Part shown: one piece after another, positions 31,848 through 38,546 of the stretch
How positions within the stretch are numbered: the first letter of the stretch is position 1
How the letters are laid out: the number at the start of each line of letters is the position of its first letter
Source of the DNA: Anaerolinea sp.
GTDB taxonomy: Bacteria; Chloroflexota; Anaerolineae; SpSt-313
Reading direction: 5' to 3'
NCBI GenBank assembly: GCA_020725765.1
Contig: DYEI01000162.1
Span: 1 to 38,546 of the forward strand
DNA: 38,546 bases
The notes under the pieces: generated by a model
What the model was told of the DNA's origin: nothing
The model's input: only the letters and a program-made list of their open reading frames with translations
Database searches by the model: none
Program-made: the position numbers and the translations under genes

Positions 31848-32234
31848 ATGGCGGACCTATCGGTGGAGGATGCGATCGTAGTGGTTGGGGTATGCGGAGC
31901 CGGCAAGAGCACGCTGGTGCGGGGGCTCTGCGCTCTGGGGTACCGGGCGCGGGAGTGCGTGCAGGAGCACTCCTATGTGCCGACCCTGTGGTGCCGCCAT
32001 GGCAGGCCTCGCGTGCTCATCTGCCTCAACGCCAGCGCCGATGCGGTCTCCCGCCGGCTTGGAGGCCGGTGGGAGGAGTCCGCACTGGAGGTGCAGCGGG
32101 AGAGGCTTGCTCTTGCGCGGGAGAGCTGCGACCTGTACCTGGAGACGGATGGGTTGACGGCCGAAGGGGCGAGGCAGGCCGTGCTGCGCTACCTCGAAGC
32201 ACATGGGGTGCTCCCGGGGGCGGGGGCGGAGTAG
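31848..32234 (+). CDS. Small P-loop NTPase/kinase-like protein
   Basis: Cytoplasmic protein of 128 residues with a Walker A loop VGVCGAGKST (13-22), then a helix and a short segment resembling adenylate-kinase-type or AAA_18 kinases (PRVLICLNASADAVSRRL). Walker B is not obvious, and a nucleotide-kinase lid is too short to judge. The length (half that of typical nucleoside kinases) suggests a minimal domain. A later Arg-rich helix (QRERLALARESCDLYLETDG) could act as a lid. ATG 31848 is chosen because GGGAGG at 31836-31841 lies six nt before it; a GTG directly upstream (31845) is an alternative. It follows the phosphatase gene closely, suggesting a shared transcript. Substrate and role are unknown. 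Confidence 0.7.
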   Translation: MADLSVEDAIVVVGVCGAGKSTLVRGLCALGYRARECVQEHSYVPTLWCRHGRPRVLICLNASADAVSRRLGGRWEESALEVQRERLALARESCDLYLETDGLTAEGARQAVLRYLEAHGVLPGAGAE

Positions 32235-32286
32235 GGCAGCGCTCCGCCGGCCCGCGTCGCGTGGGCGTGCCGGGCACATGACATAT

Positions 32287-32315
32287 TTGACACTCTCCCT
32301 CCACACCGGTATAAT
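32287..32315 (+). promoter_or_regulatory. Consensus sigma-70-type promoter of secD-secF
   Basis: TTGACA (32287-32292) and TATAAT (32310-32315) are both perfect, with 17 bp between. The expected transcription start is near 32322, leaving about a 207-nt leader before secD. ACCGGT (32305-32310) overlaps the first T of the -10. Confidence 0.87.
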
Positions 32316-32324
32316 CCGCCCCGT

Positions 32325-32353
32325 GCTCGCCTGGCGGGCTCTCGCCGGCGAGC
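32325..32353 (+). other. Structured leader of secD: nested inverted repeats
   Basis: GCTCGCC (32325-32331) pairs with GGCGAGC (32347-32353) at the very start of the predicted transcript. An inner 12-bp palindrome CTCGCCGGCGAG occupies 32341-32352, so two alternative foldings exclude each other. The rest of the leader to 32528 contains a 12-codon open frame (ATG 32389 to TGA 32427) and the secD ribosome site, GGGAGGAG at 32511-32518. Confidence 0.45.
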
Positions 32354-32528
32354 GCAGTTGTGTTTCGGCACCCGAGGGCTCTGGGGAGATGAGGTCCGGC
32401 GTCGTGAGTGGCACAGCGCCCTCATGACCGATCTCTGCCAGGCTCTGCTGTGCGCGCCCGCGGGCGAGGCCTGACGAAGCGCTCTACCCCGCAGGCGGCG
32501 GACAGGGCACGGGAGGAGTCATTCCGGT

Positions 32529-34046
32529 ATGCGCGTGCGCGACAAGCGGCTGTTGGCCGCCATCGTGGCAGTGGCGGTATTTGTGGCCTGGGTGGTATGG
32601 CCTGCCAACCCGGGCATTCACTTTCATGCGCTTGGGCTCAGCATTGACCGGGACATCAAGGTCCGGCAGGGTCTGGACCTGAGCGGCGGCGTGCAGGTGC
32701 TGCTCGAAGCTGACGTCCCGGCCTCGGAGGCTGTGACACGCGAGCAGATGGATGCGGCGCGCGCCATAGCAGAGAACCGCGTGAACGCGCTGGGTGTGGT
32801 TGAGCCCAACGTGCAGTGCGTGGGTAACCGGCGCATCCTTGTGGAGCTGCCCGGCGTCGCGGATCCGGACGAGGCGGTGCAGGCCCTGCGCGGCACGGGG
32901 TTGCTCGAGTTTATCGATGTTGGGAGTATCGATCTTGAACCGGGCACGGTGGTCAAGACCACAGCCCGCAGCGCCGCCGCGGCCGTCGAGACAGAAAGCC
33001 CCATCCCGGAGGTCCCGCCCACCACAGCTGCAACGCCTCTGGCGACGCCAGAGTCGACCCCGTCTGCTCCGGCAGCCGATGTGACCCCAACGGCCGCGGG
33101 AGGCGACGCGACTGCCACGCCGTCAGCCCCGGTCCAGGAGACGATACCGGCCCCTACGCCTGACGAGCCTGTGTACCGGACCGTCCTCACCGGAAAAGAC
33201 CTCAAGTCGGTCTCACTCGGCACCGACGAGTATGGCAAGCCCCAGATCGACTTTGTGCTCAACCCGGAGGGCGCCAAGGTCTTTGCCGAACATACCCGCG
33301 CGAACGTCGGCAAGTTCCTTGCCATCACCCTGGATGGCGTCGTCATCTCTTGCCCGCAGATTCAGACGGGAATCACCGAGGGGCAGGGTCGGATCACGGG
33401 CAAGTTCACCCTGGCGGAGGCAAGGGCGCTGGTCGTGCAGCTCAAGTACGGTGCCCTGCCGGTTCCGCTCAAGGTGGTCGAGCGCCGGACGGTCGGGCCG
33501 ACGCTGGGGCAGGACTCGGTCGCGCGCACAACCCGGGCTGGTGTGATCGGCCTGGTTGTCGTCCTGCTCTTCATGCTGATCTACTACCGGCTCCCCGGGG
33601 CCCTGGCGGACCTGGCGCTCATCATGTACGCCATGGTGACATTTGCACTGTTCAAGCTCATCCCGGTCACGTTGACATTGCCGGGCCTGACCGGCTTCCT
33701 CCTCTCGGTTGGCATGGCGGTCGATGCCAACATCCTGATCTTTGAGCGCATGAAGGAGGAGTTGCGTCACGGCAGGAGCCTCGGCTCGGCCATCGAGGCC
33801 GGCTTCAGCCGGGCGTGGACGTCCATTCGGGATTCGAACCTTTCGACCCTTATCACCTGCTGCATCCTGTTCTGGTTTGGCTCGACCTACGGTGCCAGCG
33901 CGGTGAAGGGGTTTGCGGTCACGCTCTTCCTGGGGGTCGTCGTCAGCATGTTCACGGCGGTGACCGTGACCCGCACCTTCATCCGTGCGGCCTTTGCCCT
34001 CATGGGCGAGCCTCTGAGGGAAAAGCCCTGGCTGCTGGGCGTATAG
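32529..34046 (+). CDS. secD: Protein translocase subunit SecD
   Basis: Integral membrane RND-type subunit of 505 residues that, with SecF, uses the proton gradient to aid protein export through SecYEG. One N-terminal membrane helix spans about residues 8-24. The family signature GLDLSGGVQVLLE follows at 48-60. An external domain follows that contains a low-complexity Ala/Pro/Thr/Ser linker (146-213) before the second half (NPEGAKVFAEHT). Five further helices contain GMAVDANILIFERMKEE. The length is smaller than E. coli SecD (615) because the P1 region is shorter. ATG 32529 has GGGAGGAG at 32511-32518. secF follows after 32 nt. Proton relay residues cannot be assigned with confidence here. Confidence 0.95.
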   Translation: MRVRDKRLLAAIVAVAVFVAWVVWPANPGIHFHALGLSIDRDIKVRQGLDLSGGVQVLLEADVPASEAVTREQMDAARAIAENRVNALGVVEPNVQCVGNRRILVELPGVADPDEAVQALRGTGLLEFIDVGSIDLEPGTVVKTTARSAAAAVETESPIPEVPPTTAATPLATPESTPSAPAADVTPTAAGGDATATPSAPVQETIPAPTPDEPVYRTVLTGKDLKSVSLGTDEYGKPQIDFVLNPEGAKVFAEHTRANVGKFLAITLDGVVISCPQIQTGITEGQGRITGKFTLAEARALVVQLKYGALPVPLKVVERRTVGPTLGQDSVARTTRAGVIGLVVVLLFMLIYYRLPGALADLALIMYAMVTFALFKLIPVTLTLPGLTGFLLSVGMAVDANILIFERMKEELRHGRSLGSAIEAGFSRAWTSIRDSNLSTLITCCILFWFGSTYGASAVKGFAVTLFLGVVVSMFTAVTVTRTFIRAAFALMGEPLREKPWLLGV

Positions 34047-34078
34047 GCGGCGGCACCGGTAGGGATGGAGGACAAGGG

Positions 34079-35017
34079 ATGCTCGACATAATCGGCAAGC
34101 GCAAGTGGTACTTTTTGCTCTCGGCGCTGATCATCATTCCGGGGCTGGTGGCGATCGGGCTATCGTTCGCCCGGTACGGGGCGCCGGTGCGCCTGGGAAT
34201 CGATTTCACGAGCGGTTCGCTCCTCGAGGTCGAGTTCGGGCAGGCGGTGCTCCCCGGTGACGTGCGGGCGGTCGTGGAGGGCCAGGGGATAGCGGACCCC
34301 CGCGTGCAGACCGTGGGCGACGGCCGGACAGTCGTGATCCGCACCAAGACGATTGAGGCCGAGACCAAGCTGGCCATCGAGGCGGCGCTGGAAAGGCAGT
34401 TCGGCAGCCTGACCGAGCTGCGCTTCGAGACGGTCGGCCCGTCGGTTGGCCGTGAGGTGACGCGGGCTGCAGTGGCTGCCGTGGTCGTGGCGGCGCTGGG
34501 CATTCTGGCATACATTGTGATGGCCTTCCGTAAGGTACCGAACGCGTTCCGATATGGCGTGTGTGCGCTGGCGGCGATGCTGCATGACATCCTCGTCGCG
34601 GTCGGCCTGTTTTCGCTGATGGGTCTCCTTGCGGGCTGGGAGGCCGATGCGCTCTTCCTCACCGCCCTGCTCACCGTCATTGGCTTCTCCGTACAGGATA
34701 CTATCGTGGTCTTTGACCGGATCCGGGAGAACGTCCCCAAGCGCCGCGGGGAGCCATATGAGCTGATTGTCAACCGCAGCCTCCTGGAGACGTTGCACCG
34801 CTCGCTGGCCACACAGCTCAATGCGATGTTCGTCCTGATCGCCATCCTGTTTTTTGGCGGGGCTACGATCAAGCAGTTTGTGGCGGTGATGCTGATAGGC
34901 ATGCTCAGTGGGAGCTACTCTTCGATCTTTAATGCCGTGCCCCTGCTCGTCGTCTGGGAGAAGGGTGAGATCGGGAGCTTTTTCCGCCAGCTTCGCAGGC
35001 AGCCGGCGGTGCAGTAG
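34079..35017 (+). CDS. secF: Protein translocase subunit SecF
   Basis: Integral membrane subunit of 312 residues, partner of SecD. The first helix is at about 11-28, followed by the external GIDFTSGSLLE (40-50), the family's GIDF-GG motif with Ser in the place of the second Gly. Five further helices follow, with GFSVQDTIVVFDRIREN (202-218), the highly conserved SecF motif, where Gln replaces the usual Asn of the NDT triplet. Length matches bacterial SecF (323 in E. coli). Start ATG 34079 has GGAGGACAAGGG upstream. An alternative reading of the same frame from 33815 overlaps secD and has no domain match. Confidence 0.95.
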   Translation: MLDIIGKRKWYFLLSALIIIPGLVAIGLSFARYGAPVRLGIDFTSGSLLEVEFGQAVLPGDVRAVVEGQGIADPRVQTVGDGRTVVIRTKTIEAETKLAIEAALERQFGSLTELRFETVGPSVGREVTRAAVAAVVVAALGILAYIVMAFRKVPNAFRYGVCALAAMLHDILVAVGLFSLMGLLAGWEADALFLTALLTVIGFSVQDTIVVFDRIRENVPKRRGEPYELIVNRSLLETLHRSLATQLNAMFVLIAILFFGGATIKQFVAVMLIGMLSGSYSSIFNAVPLLVVWEKGEIGSFFRQLRRQPAVQ

Positions 35018-35039
35018 TCGGGAAGGGAGAGCACGCCGG

Positions 35040-35066
35040 CTGGCTGAGCGAACGACTCGCTGCCAG
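35040..35066 (+). other. Nested hairpin in the secF-thiI gap
   Basis: CTGGC and GCCAG (5 bp) enclose a TG bulge, then AGCGA and TCGCT (5 bp) around a five-base loop. It lies just upstream of the terminator hairpin at 35093-35118. Confidence 0.5.
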
Positions 35067-35092
35067 GCACAGCGAAGAGTGGCGGCACGCTG

Positions 35093-35126
35093 CGAGGGCC
35101 GGGGGCACCTGGCCCTCGTCTTTTGT
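35093..35126 (+). terminator. Intrinsic terminator-like hairpin between secF and thiI
   Basis: CGAGGGCC (35093-35100) and GGCCCTCG (35111-35118) form a perfect 8-bp stem around a ten-base loop, followed by TCTTTTGT. It lies 76 nt after the secF stop and 54 nt before the thiI GTG. No promoter is visible after it, so it may terminate secDF or act as an attenuator for thiI. Confidence 0.75.
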
Positions 35127-35179
35127 CCAGAGCCGGGCCTGGCGACGGCGGGGCTGCTGCGGCAGAGGGGGTAGAGTGC

Positions 35180-36322
35180 GTGGGGCTGATACTGCTGCGC
35201 TACGGTGAACTGGCGCTCAAGGGCGCCAATCGCCCGCTCTTCATCCGCAGACTACGACATAACGTCCGCGACTGTCTGAGGCAAAACAGGATCGAAGGGC
35301 AGGTCGAGTCCGTCGGCAGCCGTCTGTTCGTGCACACCGGGCAGGTTGAGGAGGCGATTGCGCCACTGCAGCGGGTCTTTGGGCTGGTGTCGCTCAGCCC
35401 GGCGACTGAGGCGCCCAGAGACCTGGAGGCTATGGCCGAGGAAGCGGTCAGTCAGGCGAGGGCGGCCGGGCTCGGGCCCGGGCAGAGCTTTCGCATTGCG
35501 GCTCGCCGCGCCGACAAGAGCTTTCCCCATGGCTCGCCCGAGATCGGACGCGTGCTCGGGGCGGCCGTCGTTCGGGCGACTGGTGCTCGGGTGGACCTGT
35601 CGGATCGGGCCGACCTGACCATCGGCGTGGAGGTGGCGCGCGAGGCGGTGCTGCTGTACTCGCGGGTCTACCCTGGCCCCGGCGGGTTCCCGGTAGGGGT
35701 CGCAGGACGGGTGGTAGCCCTCATCTCGGGTGGGATCGACTCCCCGGTGGCGGCCTGGCTGATGATGAAGCGCGGCTGCCACGTGATCCCCCTGCATTTC
35801 CGGCATAACGACATCGAGGCGGCCAAGTTCCTCGACAACGTGAACGTGCTTGGGCGCTGGTCCTATGGCTGGCGGATGCTGCCGGTGGTGCGGGAGCAGG
35901 CTGAGGCCTTCGGACCAACCTACCGACGGTTGCGGGAGCTGGGCGAGGAGCGCTGGACGTGTCTGATGTGCAAGCGGACCCTGCTCCTGGAGGCAGCGAG
36001 GGTGGCGGCAGAGTACAACGCGAGCGCCATCGTGACCGGCGAGAGCCTGGGACAGGTCGCGAGCCAGACCCTTCAGAACCTGGCGGTGATCTCGTATGGC
36101 GTGCCGCTGCCGATCTTGCGGCCTCTCATTGGCCTGGACAAGGCGGAGATTGTGGAGCTGGCGCGGCGGATAGGCACCTTTGAGGTCTCGATCCGCGAGT
36201 CGCAGCCCTGCGCCTACCTGCCACCCCATCCGCTCACACAGGGGCGGATCGAGGCGCTGGAGCGTCTGCTGGAGCGGCTGGGAGAGACGGGAGAGGGAGA
36301 GCATGAGGGCGCTGGTCTTTGA
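35180..36322 (+). CDS. thiI: tRNA 4-thiouridine / thiamine-thiazole sulfurtransferase ThiI
   Basis: Cytoplasmic enzyme of 380 residues that adenylates tRNA U8 for 4-thiouridine formation and may feed sulfur to thiamine thiazole. The N-terminal ferredoxin-like and THUMP domains begin with RYGELALKG. The PP-loop is SGGIDSP (183-189), and RWTCLMCKRTLL follows. It ends without a rhodanese domain, so, as in many Gram-positive-type ThiI proteins, sulfur would come from a partner cysteine desulfurase. GTG 35180 is chosen: GAGGGGG (35165-35171) lies eight nt upstream, and the protein then starts with LRYGEL. The 3' end overlaps the dehydrogenase start by 20 nt. Confidence 0.93.
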   Translation: MGLILLRYGELALKGANRPLFIRRLRHNVRDCLRQNRIEGQVESVGSRLFVHTGQVEEAIAPLQRVFGLVSLSPATEAPRDLEAMAEEAVSQARAAGLGPGQSFRIAARRADKSFPHGSPEIGRVLGAAVVRATGARVDLSDRADLTIGVEVAREAVLLYSRVYPGPGGFPVGVAGRVVALISGGIDSPVAAWLMMKRGCHVIPLHFRHNDIEAAKFLDNVNVLGRWSYGWRMLPVVREQAEAFGPTYRRLRELGEERWTCLMCKRTLLLEAARVAAEYNASAIVTGESLGQVASQTLQNLAVISYGVPLPILRPLIGLDKAEIVELARRIGTFEVSIRESQPCAYLPPHPLTQGRIEALERLLERLGETGEGEHEGAGL

Positions 36323-37271
36323 CGGTGAGCTTCGGGTCGACGAGGAGTACCCCGAGCCGCAACCCGGGCCGGGCGAGGCGTTGGTGCGGGTGACCCTGGC
36401 CGGCATCTGCAACACAGACCTGGAGATCACAAGGGGCTACATGGGCTTCCGGGGCGTGCTCGGGCACGAGTTCGTCGGAGTGGTGGAGCAAGCATCCGAC
36501 CCGGCATGGATCGGGCGCCGGGTCGTCGGGGAGATCAACTGCGCCTGCGGGGTGTGCGTGACCTGTCGGGCAGGCCGGCCCACGCACTGCCCGAACCGGA
36601 CGACGATAGGGATCGCAGGGCACGACGGTGTGATCGCCGAGTGTGCCGTGCTCCCGTTGGAGAACCTCCACGAGGTGCCGGAGGCGGTGTCGGACCGGGA
36701 GGCGGTGTTTGTGGAGCCGCTCGCCGCTGCTCTCGAGATCACCGAGCAGGCGCACGTCCGCCCGACGGAACGGGTCATTGTGCTGGGCGACGGGAAGCTG
36801 GGCCTCCTGACGGCACAGGTGCTGGCACTGACGGGCTGCGACCTGCTCGTGTTGGGTCGGCACGAGCGCAAGCTCGGCATCCTGGGACGCCGGGGCATAC
36901 CGACCCTTCAGGTGCATGACGAGTTGGACCTGGCGGCTGCCGGGGTTGCCGCGGCGGACCTGGTCGTGGAGTGCACGGGCCGGCCGGAGGGACTGGCGAT
37001 GGCCCGACGACTGGTCCGTCCGCGGGGGCGCCTGGTGCTCAAGAGCACCCTGCACGCCGAAAGCCCTCTGAACCTGACGATGGTCGTGGTCGACGAGATC
37101 ACCGTGATCGGCTCGCGCTGTGGACCCTTCGCGCCTGCGCTCAGGCTGTTGGCGCTCAAGCTTGTGGATGTCGAGTCGCTGATCGACAGCGAGTACCCGC
37201 TGAGCGAGAGCCTGGCCGCCTTCCGGCGCGCGATTGCGCCCGGAGCCCTTAAGGTGCTCATCTCAGGGTAA
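36303..37271 (+). CDS. Zinc-dependent medium-chain dehydrogenase/reductase (alcohol/threonine dehydrogenase-like)
   Basis: Cytoplasmic NAD(P)-dependent dehydrogenase of 322 residues. The catalytic zinc ligands Cys36 and His55-Glu56 (LGHEFVGVV) are present. The structural-zinc cysteines Cys82, Cys85, Cys88 and Cys96 are complete (CGVCVTCRAGRPTHC). The cofactor loop is VLGDGKLGLL. A C-terminal Rossmann half ends LIDSEYPLSESLAAFRRA. The family covers alcohol, sorbitol, threonine and glucose dehydrogenases, so no substrate is assigned. It is shorter than most family members (about 340-350). ATG 36303 has GGAGAGGGAGAG at 36290-36301 and overlaps thiI by 20 nt, suggesting coupled translation. Its stop overlaps the trpS 3' end by 9 nt on the other strand. 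Confidence 0.86.
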   Translation: MRALVFDGELRVDEEYPEPQPGPGEALVRVTLAGICNTDLEITRGYMGFRGVLGHEFVGVVEQASDPAWIGRRVVGEINCACGVCVTCRAGRPTHCPNRTTIGIAGHDGVIAECAVLPLENLHEVPEAVSDREAVFVEPLAAALEITEQAHVRPTERVIVLGDGKLGLLTAQVLALTGCDLLVLGRHERKLGILGRRGIPTLQVHDELDLAAAGVAAADLVVECTGRPEGLAMARRLVRPRGRLVLKSTLHAESPLNLTMVVVDEITVIGSRCGPFAPALRLLALKLVDVESLIDSEYPLSESLAAFRRAIAPGALKVLISG

Positions 37272-38246
37272 GCCGACCGCTTCTCTGACCTCCGCGATCG
37301 TCTTCGTCGCGATCTCGCGGGCGCGTCTGGCGCCGTCGGAGAGGATGTCCCACACCTTGTCCGGATCTCTCTCCAGCTCGGCACGACGCTCGCGGAAGGG
37401 CGCGAGCGCGTTGGCGAGGTCGCGAGCGAACTCGCGCTTGTGCGCCACACAGCCGATGCTGGCGTGCCGGCACTGGTGGGCGATCTCCTCGATGCGCTCA
37501 GGGCTTCCCGAGAACAGCCGATGCAGGGTCTGGACGTTGCAGATATCCGGGTTGCCGACGTCGGTGCGGTACCGGCGCGCCGGGTCGGTGACCATCGTCA
37601 TCACCCGTCGCTCGATCTCCTCGGGTGAGGCGGCCAGCTCGATGTGGTTGTTGAGCGACTTGCTCATCTTGTTGACGCCGTCGAGGCCGAGGACGCGAGG
37701 GACCTCGCTGAGCTTGGCCTGCGGCTCGATCAGGATGGGCCCGAACTGAGCGTTGAACCGGCGCACGACCTCGCGGGCGAACTCGAGGTGCGGCAACTGG
37801 TCCTCACCGACGGGCACTGTGTCCGCCTTGTAGAGGGCGATGTCAGACGCCATGAGCACCGGGTACCCAAGCAGGCCGTAGTTGACGTTGTCTGGCTGCT
37901 GGCGGACCTTCTCCTTGAAGGTCGGCAGCCGCATGAGCCAACCCATGGGTGTGACCATGGAGAGGATTGTGTGCAGCTCGGTGACCTGCGGCACCTGGGA
38001 CTGGACAAAGATGATGCTTGCGGACGGGTCCATGCCCGCGGCCAGCCAATCGAGCACCATCTCGTAGGTGTTGCTGCGGAGCTCGTGTGTCTCCCGAAGG
38101 GTCGTGAGGGCGTGCAGGTCCACCACGCAGTAGACGCAGTCATAGTCTTGCTGTAGGGCGACATAATTGCGGATTGCGCCCAGATAGTTGCCGAGGTGCT
38201 GACGGCCCGTTGGCCTGGCGCCGGAGAAGACTCTTCCCTTCTTCAC
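37263..38246 (-). CDS. trpS: Tryptophanyl-tRNA synthetase
   Basis: Cytoplasmic class Ic aminoacyl-tRNA synthetase of 327 residues, charging tRNA-Trp. The HIGH-like site is PTGRQHLGNYLG (from 12; HLGN at 17-20). The KMSKS loop is at 193-197 (VNKMSKSLNN). The remaining landmarks are YPVLMASDIALYKADTVPVGEDQ and FNAQFGP. Length is typical for bacterial TrpS (334 in E. coli). The start is a GTG (complement of 38244-38246) with AAAGGAG (complement of 38258-38264) 11 nt upstream. It has its own promoter. Its 3' end overlaps the dehydrogenase gene by 9 nt, with no room for a terminator between the two. Confidence 0.96.
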   Translation of the reverse strand: MKKGRVFSGARPTGRQHLGNYLGAIRNYVALQQDYDCVYCVVDLHALTTLRETHELRSNTYEMVLDWLAAGMDPSASIIFVQSQVPQVTELHTILSMVTPMGWLMRLPTFKEKVRQQPDNVNYGLLGYPVLMASDIALYKADTVPVGEDQLPHLEFAREVVRRFNAQFGPILIEPQAKLSEVPRVLGLDGVNKMSKSLNNHIELAASPEEIERRVMTMVTDPARRYRTDVGNPDICNVQTLHRLFSGSPERIEEIAHQCRHASIGCVAHKREFARDLANALAPFRERRAELERDPDKVWDILSDGARRAREIATKTIAEVREAVGLP

Positions 38247-38293
38247 GTTCTGCAGGGCTCCTTTCCGGTGATGCTTGCCGTGACGAGGACGCT

Positions 38294-38322
38294 AGTCTAG
38301 CACACTTTGGGAGGGCTGACAA
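38294..38322 (-). promoter_or_regulatory. Promoter of trpS
   Basis: On the minus strand, TTGTCA (5 of 6; complement of 38317-38322) and TAGACT (4 of 6; complement of 38294-38299) are 17 bp apart. Transcription should start near 38287, with a leader of about 40 nt before the trpS GTG. No other promoter is evident. Confidence 0.6.
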
Positions 38323-38546
38323 GGAGTTCCTGCCGGGCAAGTGTTCAGGCTCGCGTGCAGCGCACGGGACGGAGGCAGGCTGCTGGGAGCTCTGTTGGTC
38401 GGGATCGGCTTTGCGCCGGCTCGTCGGGGACCCCCCTCCGTCTGTCCCCCTTCAAGGGCGGACAGCCTTCTTCGGTCGTAGGGCGAGGGCCTTGCCCATC
38501 GAGGGGACCCCCCACCCCTGGGGCATTCCCCGCTTTGCCCGCTGGG
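38323..38546. other. GC-rich right edge with hairpins, no gene seen
   Basis: No gene is supported. Two short inverted repeats are visible: CTGTCC (38442-38447) with GGACAG (38460-38465), and GGGCGAG with a matching CTTGCCC (38481-38497, seven pairs including one G-U, loop of three). The last 40 bases are C/G-rich runs. An unfinished gene entering from the right cannot be excluded. Confidence 0.4.

Noticed and set aside
31814-32281. A 155-codon forward frame overlapping the P-loop gene
   Set aside because: The overlapping frame gives GVCGAGKST with a good ribosome site and a sensible length. This one gives Gly/Arg-rich sequence without a domain.
32389-32647. A secretion-monitoring arrest peptide upstream of secD (SecM/VemP-like)
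   Set aside because: The 12-codon frame is too short, and the overlapping 79-codon frame from 32408 has no signal sequence or hydrophobic segment and runs into secD out of frame.
35018-35126. A T-box riboswitch before thiI
   Set aside because: The terminator stem and a GTGG upstream are suggestive, but the AGGGTGGNACCGCG core is not matched and there is no room for a specifier stem.
1-38546. CRISPR arrays, insertion sequences, prophage or tRNA genes
   Set aside because: No direct-repeat arrays, transposase motifs, terminal inverted repeats, phage genes or cloverleaf-like sequences were recognised by eye on either strand; a dedicated scan was not possible.

Overview
The window is a GC-rich bacterial chromosome segment that most resembles Chloroflexota (an Anaerolineae-like lineage). 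This placement is inferred from gene content and was not searched. The strongest marker is the pairing of a DUF2298 (Chlor_Arch_YYY) giant membrane protein with a TIGR03663-type membrane protein; from memory of the family descriptions, these two co-occur in Chloroflexota and some archaea. Other supporting traits are a four-subunit 2-oxoacid:ferredoxin oxidoreductase, a ThiI without a rhodanese domain, and separate secD and secF genes. I see no insertion sequences, prophage genes, CRISPR arrays, tRNA or rRNA genes.

Region 1 (246-23711) is mainly an envelope-glycan locus. A tlyA rRNA methyltransferase gene, apparently read from a leaderless mRNA, leads into two large GT-C-type membrane proteins (1075-3180 and 3435-5267). 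A strong promoter at 5342-5370 then drives a tight operon. It holds a GT4 glycosyltransferase, a SAM methyltransferase, two more GT-C proteins and a 2424-residue protein with three modules: a GT39-like N-terminus and two tandem DUF2298/YYY units. A consensus promoter at 18744-18771 drives a further GT-C-like protein and a TIGR03663-type protein fused to a six-repeat NHL propeller. Counting modules, there are nine GT-C or DUF2298 units in about 22.6 kb. The likely overall role is assembling or transferring lipid-carried sugars outside the membrane, for example onto S-layer, wall or secreted proteins. The donor, acceptor and glycan are unknown.

Region 2 (23817-29438) is central metabolism. sucC and sucD (succinyl-CoA synthetase) are followed, from a promoter overlapping the sucD stop codon, by a tightly packed four-subunit 2-oxoglutarate:ferredoxin oxidoreductase (delta-alpha-beta-gamma) and a Nudix hydrolase. 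Together these interconvert 2-oxoglutarate, succinyl-CoA and succinate with ferredoxin as electron carrier.

Region 3 (29531-38246) is mostly housekeeping: a CCA-adding-type nucleotidyltransferase, a SpoIIE-like PP2C phosphatase paired with a small P-loop protein, and secD-secF behind a perfect consensus promoter and a long structured leader. A terminator-like hairpin separates these from thiI and an overlapping zinc alcohol dehydrogenase-type gene. trpS lies on the opposite strand and its 3' end overlaps the dehydrogenase gene by 9 bp. The last 220 bases hold the trpS promoter and GC-rich hairpins.

The most unusual content is the GT-C locus: a tri-modular giant whose N-terminal module has a free-standing paralogue nearby, a propeller-fused partner, and a set of paralogues whose active-site Asp-Glu pair is kept in some and lost in others.
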